Below are positions 25,286 to 33,753 of a DNA stretch of 64,000 nucleotides, in pieces; positions within the stretch are counted from its first letter, which is position 1; each line of letters opens with the position of its first letter. The translations under genes were made by a program, and so were the position numbers. Below the pieces are notes generated by a model. That model was not told the origin of the DNA. It saw nothing but the letters and a program-made list of their open reading frames with translations, and searched no databases. The stretch is from Caulobacter segnis (GTDB taxonomy: Bacteria > Pseudomonadota > Alphaproteobacteria > Caulobacterales > Caulobacteraceae): assembly GCF_023935105.1 (NCBI RefSeq), contig NZ_CP096040.1, forward strand, positions 1 through 64,000. Direction: 5' to 3'.

Positions 25286-26154
25286 GGTTTGGGCGTCGCC
25301 GGAGGGGGCGGCGGCGTATCGAAATCGGGCAGGTCCTCGGCCTCGCCAGTGGCCTGGCGGACGAAGGCTTCGCGGTATTGGGTATAAGCCGATCGGGTGG
25401 TGACGTACGGATCGGCCGCGTCTTCCAGGGCGTGGAAGGCCGGGTCGGTCTGGGCGCGCAGGTCGACGATCGTCACGCCGGTGCGGGCCTTGCCGAAGTC
25501 GGTGCTGAAGCCGCCGACATAGAGCGAGATCGGATCGGTGGCGATATCCAGCGCGCGGCCGACGCCGTCGCGGACGTTCAGCGGACCCATGCCGGGCAGA
25601 TAGAGATAGGCGCCGGGACCCGCGCCCCAGGCGCCGAAGGTCTGGCCGAAATCGGCCTCGCGCGGCGGCAGGTGCATCTTGGACGCGACGTCGAACAGGC
25701 CCAGCACGCCGACGGTCGAGTTGACCACGAAGCGAGCGGTCGAGCGCATGGCCCGCTTGGGCCGGCCCTGCAGCACCTGATTGATGACCGTGTTCGGTTC
25801 GCCAAGATTGTAGACGGCCGAGCTGACGCGGTTGCGCACCACGCGGGGCGTAACGGCCAGGTAGCCGTGGGCGATCGGCGAGAACAGCACGCGGTCCAGG
25901 CCCATGCCGACCTTGAACGCGCCGCGGTTGAAGCCCTCGAGCGGGTCCTTCACGGCCGAAACGGCGCTGTCGGAATTGGCCGGGGCGGCGGCGACGGTCG
26001 GGATCTGATCCTCGGCGCGCGCGGCTGGCGCGAGCGCCAGAACACCGGCGGCCGCGACCGCGCCAGCGGTGGCGAAGCGCCGTCCCGGGGTCGTTCGACG
26101 CGGGCCTTGATCCAGATCGCGCAAGCTCGTGCTCCTGCTTCTCACACGCGCCAT
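25282..26154 (-). CDS. mlaA: MlaA/VacJ-family outer-membrane phospholipid exporter component
   Basis: A 290-aa MlaA-like protein, first gene of mlaACDEF. Family motifs are DPLEGFNRGAFKVGMGLDRV near residue 70, NLGEPNTVINQVLQG, and DFGQTFGAWGAGPGAYLYLP. Unlike E. coli MlaA, no lipobox cysteine is visible: the N-terminus is a long basic head and an AxA-type signal ending ALAPAARAED. Anchoring may therefore differ, or a later start is used. It probably removes phospholipids from the outer leaflet. Confidence 0.9.
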   Translation of the reverse strand: MARVRSRSTSLRDLDQGPRRTTPGRRFATAGAVAAAGVLALAPAARAEDQIPTVAAAPANSDSAVSAVKDPLEGFNRGAFKVGMGLDRVLFSPIAHGYLAVTPRVVRNRVSSAVYNLGEPNTVINQVLQGRPKRAMRSTARFVVNSTVGVLGLFDVASKMHLPPREADFGQTFGAWGAGPGAYLYLPGMGPLNVRDGVGRALDIATDPISLYVGGFSTDFGKARTGVTIVDLRAQTDPAFHALEDAADPYVTTRSAYTQYREAFVRQATGEAEDLPDFDTPPPPPATPKP

Positions 26155-26318
26155 GTATTCACGACGCTTTCCGTATCAAGATTGAAAGCGACTATTTCCG
26201 GTCGCGCTTGTCGCGTGTTGCACGGAAGCCGCTCTCCTTGATGAGGGGCGCGCTGCAAAACGGTGATTCGTTATCGGACGCCAGGAGGGTCTCACGGCGA
26301 TCTGTCGCGCGACATAAT

Positions 26319-26386
26319 CAGATATATCGGAAATAGCTCTTGACGTATCGTCGATCCGATATATCTGTAATTTCGATATAACGAAA
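26319..26386. promoter_or_regulatory. Operator dyads and promoter upstream of the PadR gene
   Basis: CAGATATATCGG (26319-26330) and CCGATATATCTG (26356-26367) form a perfect 12-bp inverted repeat 25 bp apart. Each half contains the palindrome GATATATC. TTGACG at 26340-26345 and TATCTG at 26362-26367 (16-bp spacer) place a promoter across the right half. A further TTTCG-N6-CGAAA dyad is at 26371-26386. Autorepression by the adjacent PadR protein is the natural reading. Confidence 0.7.
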
Positions 26387-26403
26387 CAGGATCTAAAACA
26401 CGC

Positions 26404-26985
26404 ATGTTTGGACGACATCAACATCACCACCGCGGCCACTGGCGCGGTCACGGCGACGAACACCATGGTCGCCATCCGTTTGGCTTCCACGGCGAGCATC
26501 GCGGCGGGCCCAGAGGGCGCGGCGGCCGCATGGGCCGGTTCTTCGACCACGGCGACCTGCGCTTCGTGGTCCTCAAGCTGATCGCCGAGAAGCCCAGCCA
26601 TGGCTACGAGCTGATCAAGGCCATCGAAACGGCGGCCGGCGGCGCCTACAGCCCCAGCCCGGGCGTGGTCTATCCGACCCTGACCCTGCTGGAAGAGCTG
26701 GGCTACGTCACCGCCAGCGACGCCGGCGGCGGCAAGAAGCTCTATACGATCACCGCCGAGGGCGAGGCCTTCCTGGCCAGCAACGACGCGCCGGTCCGGT
26801 CGCTTTTCGAGCGCATGGCCGAGGCGGCTTCCGCCAGCGCGGCCTTCTCGCCGCAGATCTTGCGGGCCCGCGAGAACGTCAAGACGGCCCTGCGGCTCAA
26901 GCTCCACGGCCAGCTGACGGCCGAGCAGATCGCCGCGGTCGCCAAGGTCCTCGACGACGCCGCCCAGGCGATCGAAGCCATCTAG
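26404..26985 (+). CDS. PadR-family transcriptional regulator with His-rich head
   Basis: A 193-aa protein. Residues 1-45 are rich in His, Gly and Arg (HQHHHRGHWRGHGDEHHGRH), suggesting metal binding. The PadR winged helix spans about 50-125 (LRFVVLKLIAEKPSHGYELI; PSPGVVYPTLTLLEELGYV), then a helical dimerisation tail. It heads an operon with the DUF2218 gene 14 nt later, and faces the divergent mla operon across a 249-bp gap with strong dyads. Confidence 0.92.
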   Translation: MFGRHQHHHRGHWRGHGDEHHGRHPFGFHGEHRGGPRGRGGRMGRFFDHGDLRFVVLKLIAEKPSHGYELIKAIETAAGGAYSPSPGVVYPTLTLLEELGYVTASDAGGGKKLYTITAEGEAFLASNDAPVRSLFERMAEAASASAAFSPQILRARENVKTALRLKLHGQLTAEQIAAVAKVLDDAAQAIEAI

Positions 26986-26999
26986 AGAAAGGCAAGGCC

Positions 27000-27335
27000 A
27001 TGGAAAGCCACGCCCGCGTCGCCACCGACAAGGCGGCCCGCTACATGACGCAACTGGCCAAGCACTGGAGCCACAAGTTCGAGGTCACGTATGACGCGAC
27101 CTCGGCCCTGTTCCCGCTGCCGGCCGGAACCTGCCGGATGACGGCCCATCCCGACGGCCTGGACATCACCGTCGAGGCCGCCGACCTGGAGGGCCTGGCC
27201 CGCCTGGAAGACGTGGTGGCCAAGCACCTGGACCGCTTCGCCTTCCGCGAGGGCGAGCTGCAGTACGGCTGGACCCGCGCCTGGGCGGCCGGGATGGTGG
27301 ATCCGCGCGCCATGCGGATCAACGCCATCCACTGA
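27000..27335 (+). CDS. DUF2218 domain-containing protein
   Basis: A 111-aa cytosolic protein spanning one DUF2218 domain (ARYMTQLAKHWSHKFEV near residue 13; a C-terminal W-R-W block). Function is unknown; some members lie beside siderophore or iron genes. It follows the His-rich PadR regulator by 14 nt with an AGAAAGG Shine-Dalgarno, so the two probably respond to one signal, possibly a metal. Confidence 0.85.
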   Translation: MESHARVATDKAARYMTQLAKHWSHKFEVTYDATSALFPLPAGTCRMTAHPDGLDITVEAADLEGLARLEDVVAKHLDRFAFREGELQYGWTRAWAAGMVDPRAMRINAIH

Positions 27336-27440
27336 CCCGCCGGATGTCCGTTCCTTACCACCGGATCCTCGCGCGTCGACGCTAGGGTCCGGTGCTGGAA
27401 GAGGGAGGACATCATGCGATAAGGGACGGAAGGTTACGCG

Positions 27441-27902
27441 TTGCCGGCCGGGGCCGCTCGCTTTGGCGAACGCACGGTTCTGTTTGGCGCCAACCCCAAT
27501 GACATCAAGGTGTCGGGCCAGGACACCGACGGCCGGCTGGGCGTGTTCGACTATGTCGGCCAGGGTCCGGGTGGTCCGCCGCTCCATCTGCACGAGGCCC
27601 AGGACGAGGTCTATTTCGTCTTCGACGGCGACTATCTCTTCCAGGTCGGCGAGCGCCGAGAGGTCGTGAAGGCCGGCGGTATGATCTTCCTGCCGCGCGG
27701 CGTCCCGCACGCCTTCGCGCAATTGGGCGAGACGGGCCGCATGCTGTTCATGTTCACCCCGGCGGGCCGGATGGAGGACTACTTCCGGCGCCTGGCCGCG
27801 CTGGACGGTCCGCCGTCGCCGGCGCGGGCGGCCGCCCTGTTCGCCGATCATGGCATGAGGCTGATTGGCCCGCCGATCGATCCGGGTCATGCTGGGGCCT
27901 GA
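27441..27902 (+). CDS. Cupin-domain protein with a stop at codon 3 of its likely native frame
   Basis: A 153-aa single-domain cupin: motif 1 PPLHLHEAQDEVYFVFDGDY near residue 46 has His, His and Glu; motif 2 (GVPHAF) has the last His. The TTG at 27441 is a poor start. In the same frame, ATG 27414 follows a strong GAGGGAGGA, but codon 3 is TAA (27420-27422). The gene looks like a recent nonsense mutant or a sequence error; reinitiation at TTG would still yield a nearly full domain. It is paired with a frameshifted AraC regulator. Substrate unknown. Confidence 0.75.
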   Translation: MPAGAARFGERTVLFGANPNDIKVSGQDTDGRLGVFDYVGQGPGGPPLHLHEAQDEVYFVFDGDYLFQVGERREVVKAGGMIFLPRGVPHAFAQLGETGRMLFMFTPAGRMEDYFRRLAALDGPPSPARAAALFADHGMRLIGPPIDPGHAGA

Positions 27903-27926
27903 TCCTGGCTGGCTGGCGCGCATCCG

Positions 27927-28756
27927 ATGACGCCCCTCTTCCACACCCTGCCGCCCGCGCCCGCGCTGCTCGGCTGGGTGCGTCATCACCAGATTATCCG
28001 GTTCCGCTTCGCGCCCGGCCAGGAGGCGCCGATCAAGCCCTATTGGCCGCGTCCCGCCTGCGCCCTGGCCTTCTATCCGCGCGACGCCGAGACCTTGGTC
28101 GACGCGCGCGGCGCCAGCCTCATCGTCAAGCCGCGCGCGGCGCTGATCGGCCAGCCGACCGTCCTGACCCATCGACGAGGCGGGGCGGATTTCTGCGTCT
28201 ACCAGATCGAGTTCCAGCCAGGGGCGCTGCACCGGCTGATGGGCGGCGAGGGGGCCTCGCTCACCGACGTCGCCCTGGACGCCGAGGCGGTGTTTCCCGA
28301 TCTGGTCGAGGTCGCCGACCGGATCACCGAGGCCAGGACGGTGGGCGCCATGGTCGAGGCCGCCGAGTCCTGGCTGCTGCGGCGCACCGGCGCCTGTCGC
28401 CGGGACGCCGACGCGACGACTGGGCCGCCTCGCGGCTGGTCGTGGGCCGGGCGCGGTCGTTGCAACGCCTCGCCGAGCAGGCGGGGCTGAACGTCAGGAC
28501 CTTCCATCGCGCGTTCCGGGACCGCATGGGCGTCAGCCCCAAGCTCTTCGCCCGCATCGCTCGGCTGGACAGGATGATCCGGGCCCGCAACGCTTCGCCC
28601 GCGACCGATTGGCTGAGCCTGGCCATCGACGCGGGTTTCTACGACCACCAGCACATGGCGCGGGATTTCCGCGCGCTGTGCCTGTCCAGCCCGACGAATT
28701 TCGACGCACGCGAACAGGCCGCGCCGGAGCGGCGGTTCGGCCTGGCCGAGCGATAG
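27927..28756 (+). pseudogene. AraC-family regulator, frameshifted
   Basis: The N-terminal sensor part (FHTLPPAPALLGWVRHHQII...VEAAESWLLRRTGA) is in the frame starting at 27927. The DNA-binding part (RLAEQAGLNVRTFHRAFRDR, MGVSPKLFARIARLDRMI, a second HTH SLAIDAGFYDHQHMARDF) is in another frame ending at 28756. The switch falls around 28390-28425 and equals loss of one base. Joined, the product would be about 276 aa, normal for the family. It may be a true pseudogene or a read error. It would be the expected regulator of the adjacent cupin gene. Confidence 0.8.
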
Positions 28757-28766
28757 CTCCGGGGCG

Positions 28767-30866
28767 TCAGTCCATCAGCCGCCGGGTCAGGTAGATGTAT
28801 TCCAGCGCCTGGCGCCGGGCCGTCTCGGCCAGGTTGGCGCTGGCCGCGTGGCCGCCGTCGACGTTCTCGTAATAGAGCACCGGATAGCCCAGCGCCTCCA
28901 GCCGCGCGGCCGCCTTGCGGGCGTGGGCGGGGTGGACGCGGTCGTCCTTGGTCGAGGTCTCGATGAACACCTCGGGATATTTCTGGCCCGCCTTCAGGTT
29001 GGAATAGGGATCGTACTTGGCGATCACCGCCCGCTCCGACGGGATGGTCGGGTCGCCATATTCGCCCACCCACGAGGCCCCGGCCCCGATCTGGCTGTAG
29101 CGGATCATGTCGAACAGCGGCACCTGCACGACGATGGCGTTGTAGAGCTCGGGCCGCTGCGTCAGGGCTACGCCCATCAAGAGGCCGCCGTTGCTGCCGC
29201 CCATGATCCCGAGGCGCCGGGGCGAGGTGATCTTGCGGGCGATCAGGTCCTGCGAGACGGCGAAGAAGTCGTCATAGGCCTTCTGGCGGCCGGCCTTCAG
29301 CGCCGCCTCATGCCAGGCCGGGCCGAACTCGCCGCCGCCCCGGATGTTGGCGACGACGTAGGTCCCGCCGCGCTCCAGCCACAGCTTGCCCATCACGCCT
29401 GAATAGGCCGGGGTCATCGACACCTGGAAGCCGCCATAGGCGTAGAGCAGGGTGGGCGCCGAGCCGTCGTATTTCACGCCCTTGGGCCGCACGACGAAGT
29501 AGGGGATCTTCACCCCGTCGCTGGAGGTCGCCTCGAACTGCTCGACCACGTGGGTCGAGGCGTCGAAGCGGGCGGGGGAGGCCTTGACCTGTTCCAGCTT
29601 GCCGGTGGCGGCGTCGGCCAGCCAGTAGGTGCTGGGGGTCAGATAGCCGGTGACGGTGATGAAGATCCGGTCGTCCTTCTCGGATCCCGAGCCCAGGCCG
29701 ATGCTGGAGTTGGCCGGCAGGTCCAAGCCGGCTTGCGTCCAGCCGTTGGCCCCGTGGGTGAAGACCATGGCCGCGCCCTTGACGTTGTCCAGCAGGCCGA
29801 CGACCAGCTTGTTCCGCGTGGTGGTCACCGACTCCACGGACTGACGGGCGGTGGGCCGCAGGACCAGGGTCGGCGGGGCCTTGGCCGGATCGGCCTTCAG
29901 CGCCGCGAGGTCGAAGCTGATCAGGTCGCCGGTCTTCAGGCCCTTCTCCGCCCAGTCCTGCTCCAGGGAGACGAGCATCTGGCCGCTCACATAGCCCTGC
30001 ACGGAATGCTTGAGCGGGAAGGGGAGTTTGACCGGCCCGCCGTCGGTCAGCAGATAGGTCTCGGCCTCGAAGAAGCTGACGCCTCGGTTGGCCAGGATCG
30101 CGGCCACGGCGCCGTCGGGCTCGGTCAGGGCGTAGGCCGAGGCCGAAACATCGTCGGGCGTTCCCCGGAACACCTCCTTGGCCGAGTCCAATGGGGCGCC
30201 GCGCTTCCAGGCCTTGACCACATAGGCGTAGCCCGACTTGGTGACTTGGCCGGGTTCCCATTCGCGGGCCACCAGGAGGTTGTCCTTGTCGACCCAGCTG
30301 ATGTTCTGCTTGCCTTCGGGCAGGACGAAGCCGCCCTGAACGAAGCTCTTGGTCGTCGTGTCGAACTCGCGCACCGTCACGGCGTCCTTGCCGCCGTTCG
30401 ACAGGGTGATCAGGCAGCGCGTGTCGTCGGGCGGCAGGCAACTGGCGCCCTTGAACACCCAGTTGGCGTTCTCGGCCTTGGACAGCGCGTCGATGTCCAG
30501 GATCGTCTCCCAGGCCGGCTCGGCGGTGCGATAGCTGTCCAGCGTGGTCCGGCGCCAGATCCCGCGCACGTGGTCGGCGTCCTGCCAGAAGTTGCGCAAA
30601 GACCCGTCGCCGGCGAACGACACCCCGGGCACCCGGTCCTTGGCGTTCAGGATGGCCAGGGCCTTGGCCTCCAGATCGGCGTAGCGGGGATCGCCCTGCA
30701 GCACCGGCAGCGAACGGGCGTTCTGGGCCTTGGCCCAATCGAGGGCGCGGGTTCCCTCGATCTCCTCCATCCAGATGTAAGGGTCGTCCTTGCCCAGGTC
30801 GGCGAGCGGGGTGCGGGCTTCAGCGGCTTTTCCGGCTTCGGCGGCGGTCGCGGGGGTCAGGGACAT
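28767..30866 (-). CDS. Prolyl oligopeptidase (S9A) family serine peptidase
   Basis: 699 aa from the ATG at 30866, which has GGGAG 5 nt upstream. The propeller domain is about residues 70-420. The hydrolase domain contains the nucleophile GIMGGSNGGLLMG near 545, Asp in STKDDRVHP near 630 and His in NVDGGHAASA near 665. The enzyme cleaves short peptides after proline. Most periplasmic relatives have a signal peptide and this start gives none. Upstream, the frame stays open through a truncated K+ channel (next entry), so a 911-aa fusion from 31502 is also possible. The deletion that joined the genes probably removed the export signal. Confidence 0.88.
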   Translation of the reverse strand: MSLTPATAAEAGKAAEARTPLADLGKDDPYIWMEEIEGTRALDWAKAQNARSLPVLQGDPRYADLEAKALAILNAKDRVPGVSFAGDGSLRNFWQDADHVRGIWRRTTLDSYRTAEPAWETILDIDALSKAENANWVFKGASCLPPDDTRCLITLSNGGKDAVTVREFDTTTKSFVQGGFVLPEGKQNISWVDKDNLLVAREWEPGQVTKSGYAYVVKAWKRGAPLDSAKEVFRGTPDDVSASAYALTEPDGAVAAILANRGVSFFEAETYLLTDGGPVKLPFPLKHSVQGYVSGQMLVSLEQDWAEKGLKTGDLISFDLAALKADPAKAPPTLVLRPTARQSVESVTTTRNKLVVGLLDNVKGAAMVFTHGANGWTQAGLDLPANSSIGLGSGSEKDDRIFITVTGYLTPSTYWLADAATGKLEQVKASPARFDASTHVVEQFEATSSDGVKIPYFVVRPKGVKYDGSAPTLLYAYGGFQVSMTPAYSGVMGKLWLERGGTYVVANIRGGGEFGPAWHEAALKAGRQKAYDDFFAVSQDLIARKITSPRRLGIMGGSNGGLLMGVALTQRPELYNAIVVQVPLFDMIRYSQIGAGASWVGEYGDPTIPSERAVIAKYDPYSNLKAGQKYPEVFIETSTKDDRVHPAHARKAAARLEALGYPVLYYENVDGGHAASANLAETARRQALEYIYLTRRLMD

Positions 30867-31502
30867 CGGGCTCCCGGAAACAAGGGTGGTGGAGGCGCCC
30901 GGCAGGGTGACGTCGCCATAGCCAGTGGTCGTCAGGCTGGTGACGGTGAAATACAGCGCGTCGACATAGCCGCTGATGCCCTCGTGGCGTCCCGCGAAGC
31001 TGGTGTAGACGAAGCCCGTCACCACGAAGACGAAGGTGGCCAGGGAGCTGGCGGCGCGGGTGATGTCCTCGACCCGCGTGTCGTCGTAGCGTCGCCCGAC
31101 CGTGCGCCAGAAGAACTCGCTGTGGATCAGGGTCCACAGCCGCAGCACCCGCAGGAAGCCGAAGTTGAACAGCCAGGCGGGGAACAGCAGGGTGGCCAGA
31201 ACGAACAGGTCCAGCCAAGCGATCGGCTTCTTCAGCCAGGACTTCAGGTCGCCGTGGGCGATGGCCCGCGCGGCCAGGTCGGCGGCCAGGAACGCGGCGA
31301 TCCCGTAGTCCAGCAGGTAGAAGGTCACGCCATGGTGCTGCATCAGCGGCGCGGCGATGAAGAAGGCGATCAGCGCCAGGTCGATCAGGATGATGGCGTA
31401 GCGAAACCGCACCGCCACGGGCGAGGCGCCGTGATACAGCGCCCGGAGGCGGGCGCGCAGGCGCAGACCCTGCGAATCCTGGCGCTGATCGTCGCGGTGC
31501 AT
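30867..31502 (-). pseudogene. Voltage-gated-type K+ channel, 3'-truncated and fused in frame to the peptidase
   Basis: From ATG 31502, S1 to S5 are recognisable (YAIILIDLALIAFFIAAPLM; LDYGIAAFLAADLAARAIA; LDLFVLATLLFPAWLF; an S4-like RVLRLWTLIHSEFFWR; ASSLATFVFVVTGFVYTSF). The pore helix and selectivity filter TSLTTTGYGDVTLPG come next. The final helix S6 and the C-terminus are missing: only about 12 codons separate the filter from the peptidase start. No other frame encodes S6. A tetrameric channel cannot gate without S6, so this is probably a deletion product. The start is 31 bp from the divergent dapF. Confidence 0.75.
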
Positions 31503-31519
31503 TTCGTCCAGCTTTCCAC

Positions 31520-31525
31520 TATATA
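31520..31525 (+). promoter_or_regulatory. -10-like element between the channel remnant and dapF
   Basis: TATATA, within the palindrome CTATATAG (31519-31526), lies in the 31-bp gap between two divergent starts. For dapF it predicts a transcript starting at or within a base or two of the ATG (leaderless). No good -35 is visible. Confidence 0.4.
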
Positions 31526-31533
31526 GCCCGGCT

Positions 31534-32403
31534 ATGAGCCGCACCTTCCTGAAGATGAACGGGCTCGGCAACGACTTCGTCGTCATCGAGACCGCCACCC
31601 AGAGCTTCGAACCGACCCCCGAAGAGATCCGCGCGATCGCCAAACGCCCGGATTCTGACGGGAAAGGCGGCGGGGTGGGCTGCGACCAGGTGATCGCCAT
31701 CGATCCGCCGCGGGCGGAAGGCGCCTCGGCCTATGTGCGGTTCTGGAACTCGGACGGCGAGGAGACCGGCGCCTGCGGCAATGGCACGCGGTGCGTGGCG
31801 TGGCTTCTGATGCAGTCGGCCGGCAAGGACGCCGTGGCCTTCGACACCGTCGCCGGTCGCCTGTCGGGCGTCGCCGCCGGCGAGAAGCGGGTGACCGTCG
31901 ACATGGGCCAGCCAGGCCTGGACTGGACCCAGATCCCGCTGGCCGAAGCAATGGACACCGCCCGGGTCGAACTGCAGGTCGGTCCGATCGACGCGCCGCT
32001 GGTCCATACGCCGGTCTGCGTCTCGATGGGCAATCCGCATGTCGTGTTCTTCGTCGACGCGCCCGTCACGGACGAGTTCGCGACCAAGACCGGCTCGCTG
32101 GTCGAGCATCACCCGCTGTTCTCCGAAGGCGTCAATGTCGGCTTCGCGCACGTCGCGGCGCGTGACCACATCCAGCTGAAGGTCTGGGAACGCGGCGCGG
32201 GCCTGACCGCCGCCTGCGGCACGGGCGCTTGCGCCGCCCAGGTCGCCGCCGTGCGTCGCGGCCTGACCGACCGCCAGGCGCGCGTCGAGTTCGAGAGCGG
32301 CTCGCTGGTCATCGAATGGCGCGAGAGCGACGGTCACGTGATCATGACCGGCCCGATCACCATGGAATATGCCGGCAAGTTGCCGGAGCCCGTGGCGGCG
32401 TAG
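31534..32403 (+). CDS. dapF: Diaminopimelate epimerase
   Basis: A 289-aa enzyme converting LL- to meso-diaminopimelate for lysine and peptidoglycan. The N-terminal KMNGLGNDFVVI and both catalytic cysteines are present: ETGACGNGTRC near residue 80 and TAACGTGACAAQ near 228. Length is normal. mtaB follows after 4 nt. Confidence 0.96.
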   Translation: MSRTFLKMNGLGNDFVVIETATQSFEPTPEEIRAIAKRPDSDGKGGGVGCDQVIAIDPPRAEGASAYVRFWNSDGEETGACGNGTRCVAWLLMQSAGKDAVAFDTVAGRLSGVAAGEKRVTVDMGQPGLDWTQIPLAEAMDTARVELQVGPIDAPLVHTPVCVSMGNPHVVFFVDAPVTDEFATKTGSLVEHHPLFSEGVNVGFAHVAARDHIQLKVWERGAGLTAACGTGACAAQVAAVRRGLTDRQARVEFESGSLVIEWRESDGHVIMTGPITMEYAGKLPEPVAA

Positions 32404-32407
32404 GGCC

Positions 32408-33739
32408 ATGGGAACCTACACCGTCATCAAGGCGGCTCCGAAGCCCAAGCCTGAGGTTGGAGAGGAGGGCGGTCCGGCGACCACGATGTCCGGCCCGGAC
32501 GGCGTCGACGTCGTCACCTTCGGCTGCCGCCTGAACGCCTATGAGAGCGAGGCCATCCGCGCCCGCGCCGCCGCCGACGGCTTGGCCGACGCGGTGGTGT
32601 TCAACACCTGCGCCGTCACCAACGAGGCCGTGCGCCAGGCTCGCCAGGCGATCCGCAAGGCCCGCCGCGAGCGGCCGGGCGCGCGAGTCATCGTCACCGG
32701 CTGCGCCGCCCAGATCGACCCGGCCGCCTTCGCCGCCATGCCCGAGGTCGACCTGGTGCTGGGCAACGCCGAGAAGGCCGCCCCCGGCGCGCTGATCGAC
32801 ACCAGCGCCCGCGTGCGGGTCAACGACATCATGTCGATCAAGGAGACCGCCGGTCACCTGATCGATGGCCTCAAGGATCGCGCCCGGGCCTATGTCGAGG
32901 TCCAGAACGGCTGCGACCACCGCTGCACCTTCTGCATCATCCCCTATGGCCGCGGGAACTCGCGCTCGGCCCCCGCCGGCGAGGTGGTCGAACAAGTGCG
33001 CAAGCTGGCCGCCGAGGGCTATCGCGAGGTCGTGCTGACCGGCGTCGACGTGACCTCGTGGGGCGCGGACCTGCCGGGCCAGCCGACCCTGGGCCAACTG
33101 GTCGGCCGCATCCTGCGCATGGCGCCGGACCTTCCGCGTCTGCGCCTATCGTCGATCGACGCGGCCGAGATCGATCCGGATCTCTTCAAGCTGCTCGAGA
33201 CCGAGCCGCGCCTGATGCCCTATCTGCATCTCAGCCTGCAGGCCGGCGACAACCTGATCCTCAAGCGCATGAAGCGCCGACACAGTCGCGAGGACGCCCT
33301 GAGGCTGGTCGCCGAGGTGCGTCGCGTGCGGCCCGACGCCGCTTTCGGCGCCGACCTGATCGCCGGCTTCCCGACCGAGACCGAAGAGGCGTTCGAGAAC
33401 ACCCTGCGCCTGGTCGAGGAGGCGGAACTGGCCTTCCTGCACGTCTTCCCCTACAGCGCCCGCCCCAGGACGCCGGCCGCGCGGATGCCGCCGGTGAAGG
33501 GGCCGGTGATCAAGGACCGGGCCCGCCGCCTGCGCGAGGCCGGCCAGCGCGGCCTGGAACGTCACCTGCAACGCCAGGTCGGCCGCACCCTGCCGGGTCT
33601 GGTCGAGCGCGAGGGCGTCGCTCGGGCCGACGACTTCACCGAGATCCGCTTCGAAGGCGAGGCTCCGCTGGGCGAGATCGTCACCTTCACGGTGACCGGC
33701 CACGATGGAGCCCACGTTCTGGCGGAGATCGCCGCCTGA
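32408..33739 (+). CDS. mtaB: tRNA t6A37 methylthiotransferase MtaB
   Basis: A 443-aa radical-SAM enzyme that makes ms2t6A at tRNA position 37. The N-terminal UPF0004 domain cysteines lie in FGCRLNAYES, FNTCAVTNEA and VTGCAAQ. The radical SAM cluster motif is GCDHRCTFCIIPYGRG near 175. A C-terminal TRAM domain ends near ENEIRFEGEAPLGE-like sequence. The start is ATG 32408; a head of about 28 residues precedes the first conserved strand, so ATG 32486 is an alternative. Confidence 0.93.
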   Translation: MGTYTVIKAAPKPKPEVGEEGGPATTMSGPDGVDVVTFGCRLNAYESEAIRARAAADGLADAVVFNTCAVTNEAVRQARQAIRKARRERPGARVIVTGCAAQIDPAAFAAMPEVDLVLGNAEKAAPGALIDTSARVRVNDIMSIKETAGHLIDGLKDRARAYVEVQNGCDHRCTFCIIPYGRGNSRSAPAGEVVEQVRKLAAEGYREVVLTGVDVTSWGADLPGQPTLGQLVGRILRMAPDLPRLRLSSIDAAEIDPDLFKLLETEPRLMPYLHLSLQAGDNLILKRMKRRHSREDALRLVAEVRRVRPDAAFGADLIAGFPTETEEAFENTLRLVEEAELAFLHVFPYSARPRTPAARMPPVKGPVIKDRARRLREAGQRGLERHLQRQVGRTLPGLVEREGVARADDFTEIRFEGEAPLGEIVTFTVTGHDGAHVLAEIAA

Positions 33740-33753
33740 TCCGGTCGGTCTGG

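Noticed and set aside
29550..31526. Plus-strand frame antisense to the peptidase/channel fusion
   Set aside because: Gly/Gln/Val-rich antisense shadow without domains.
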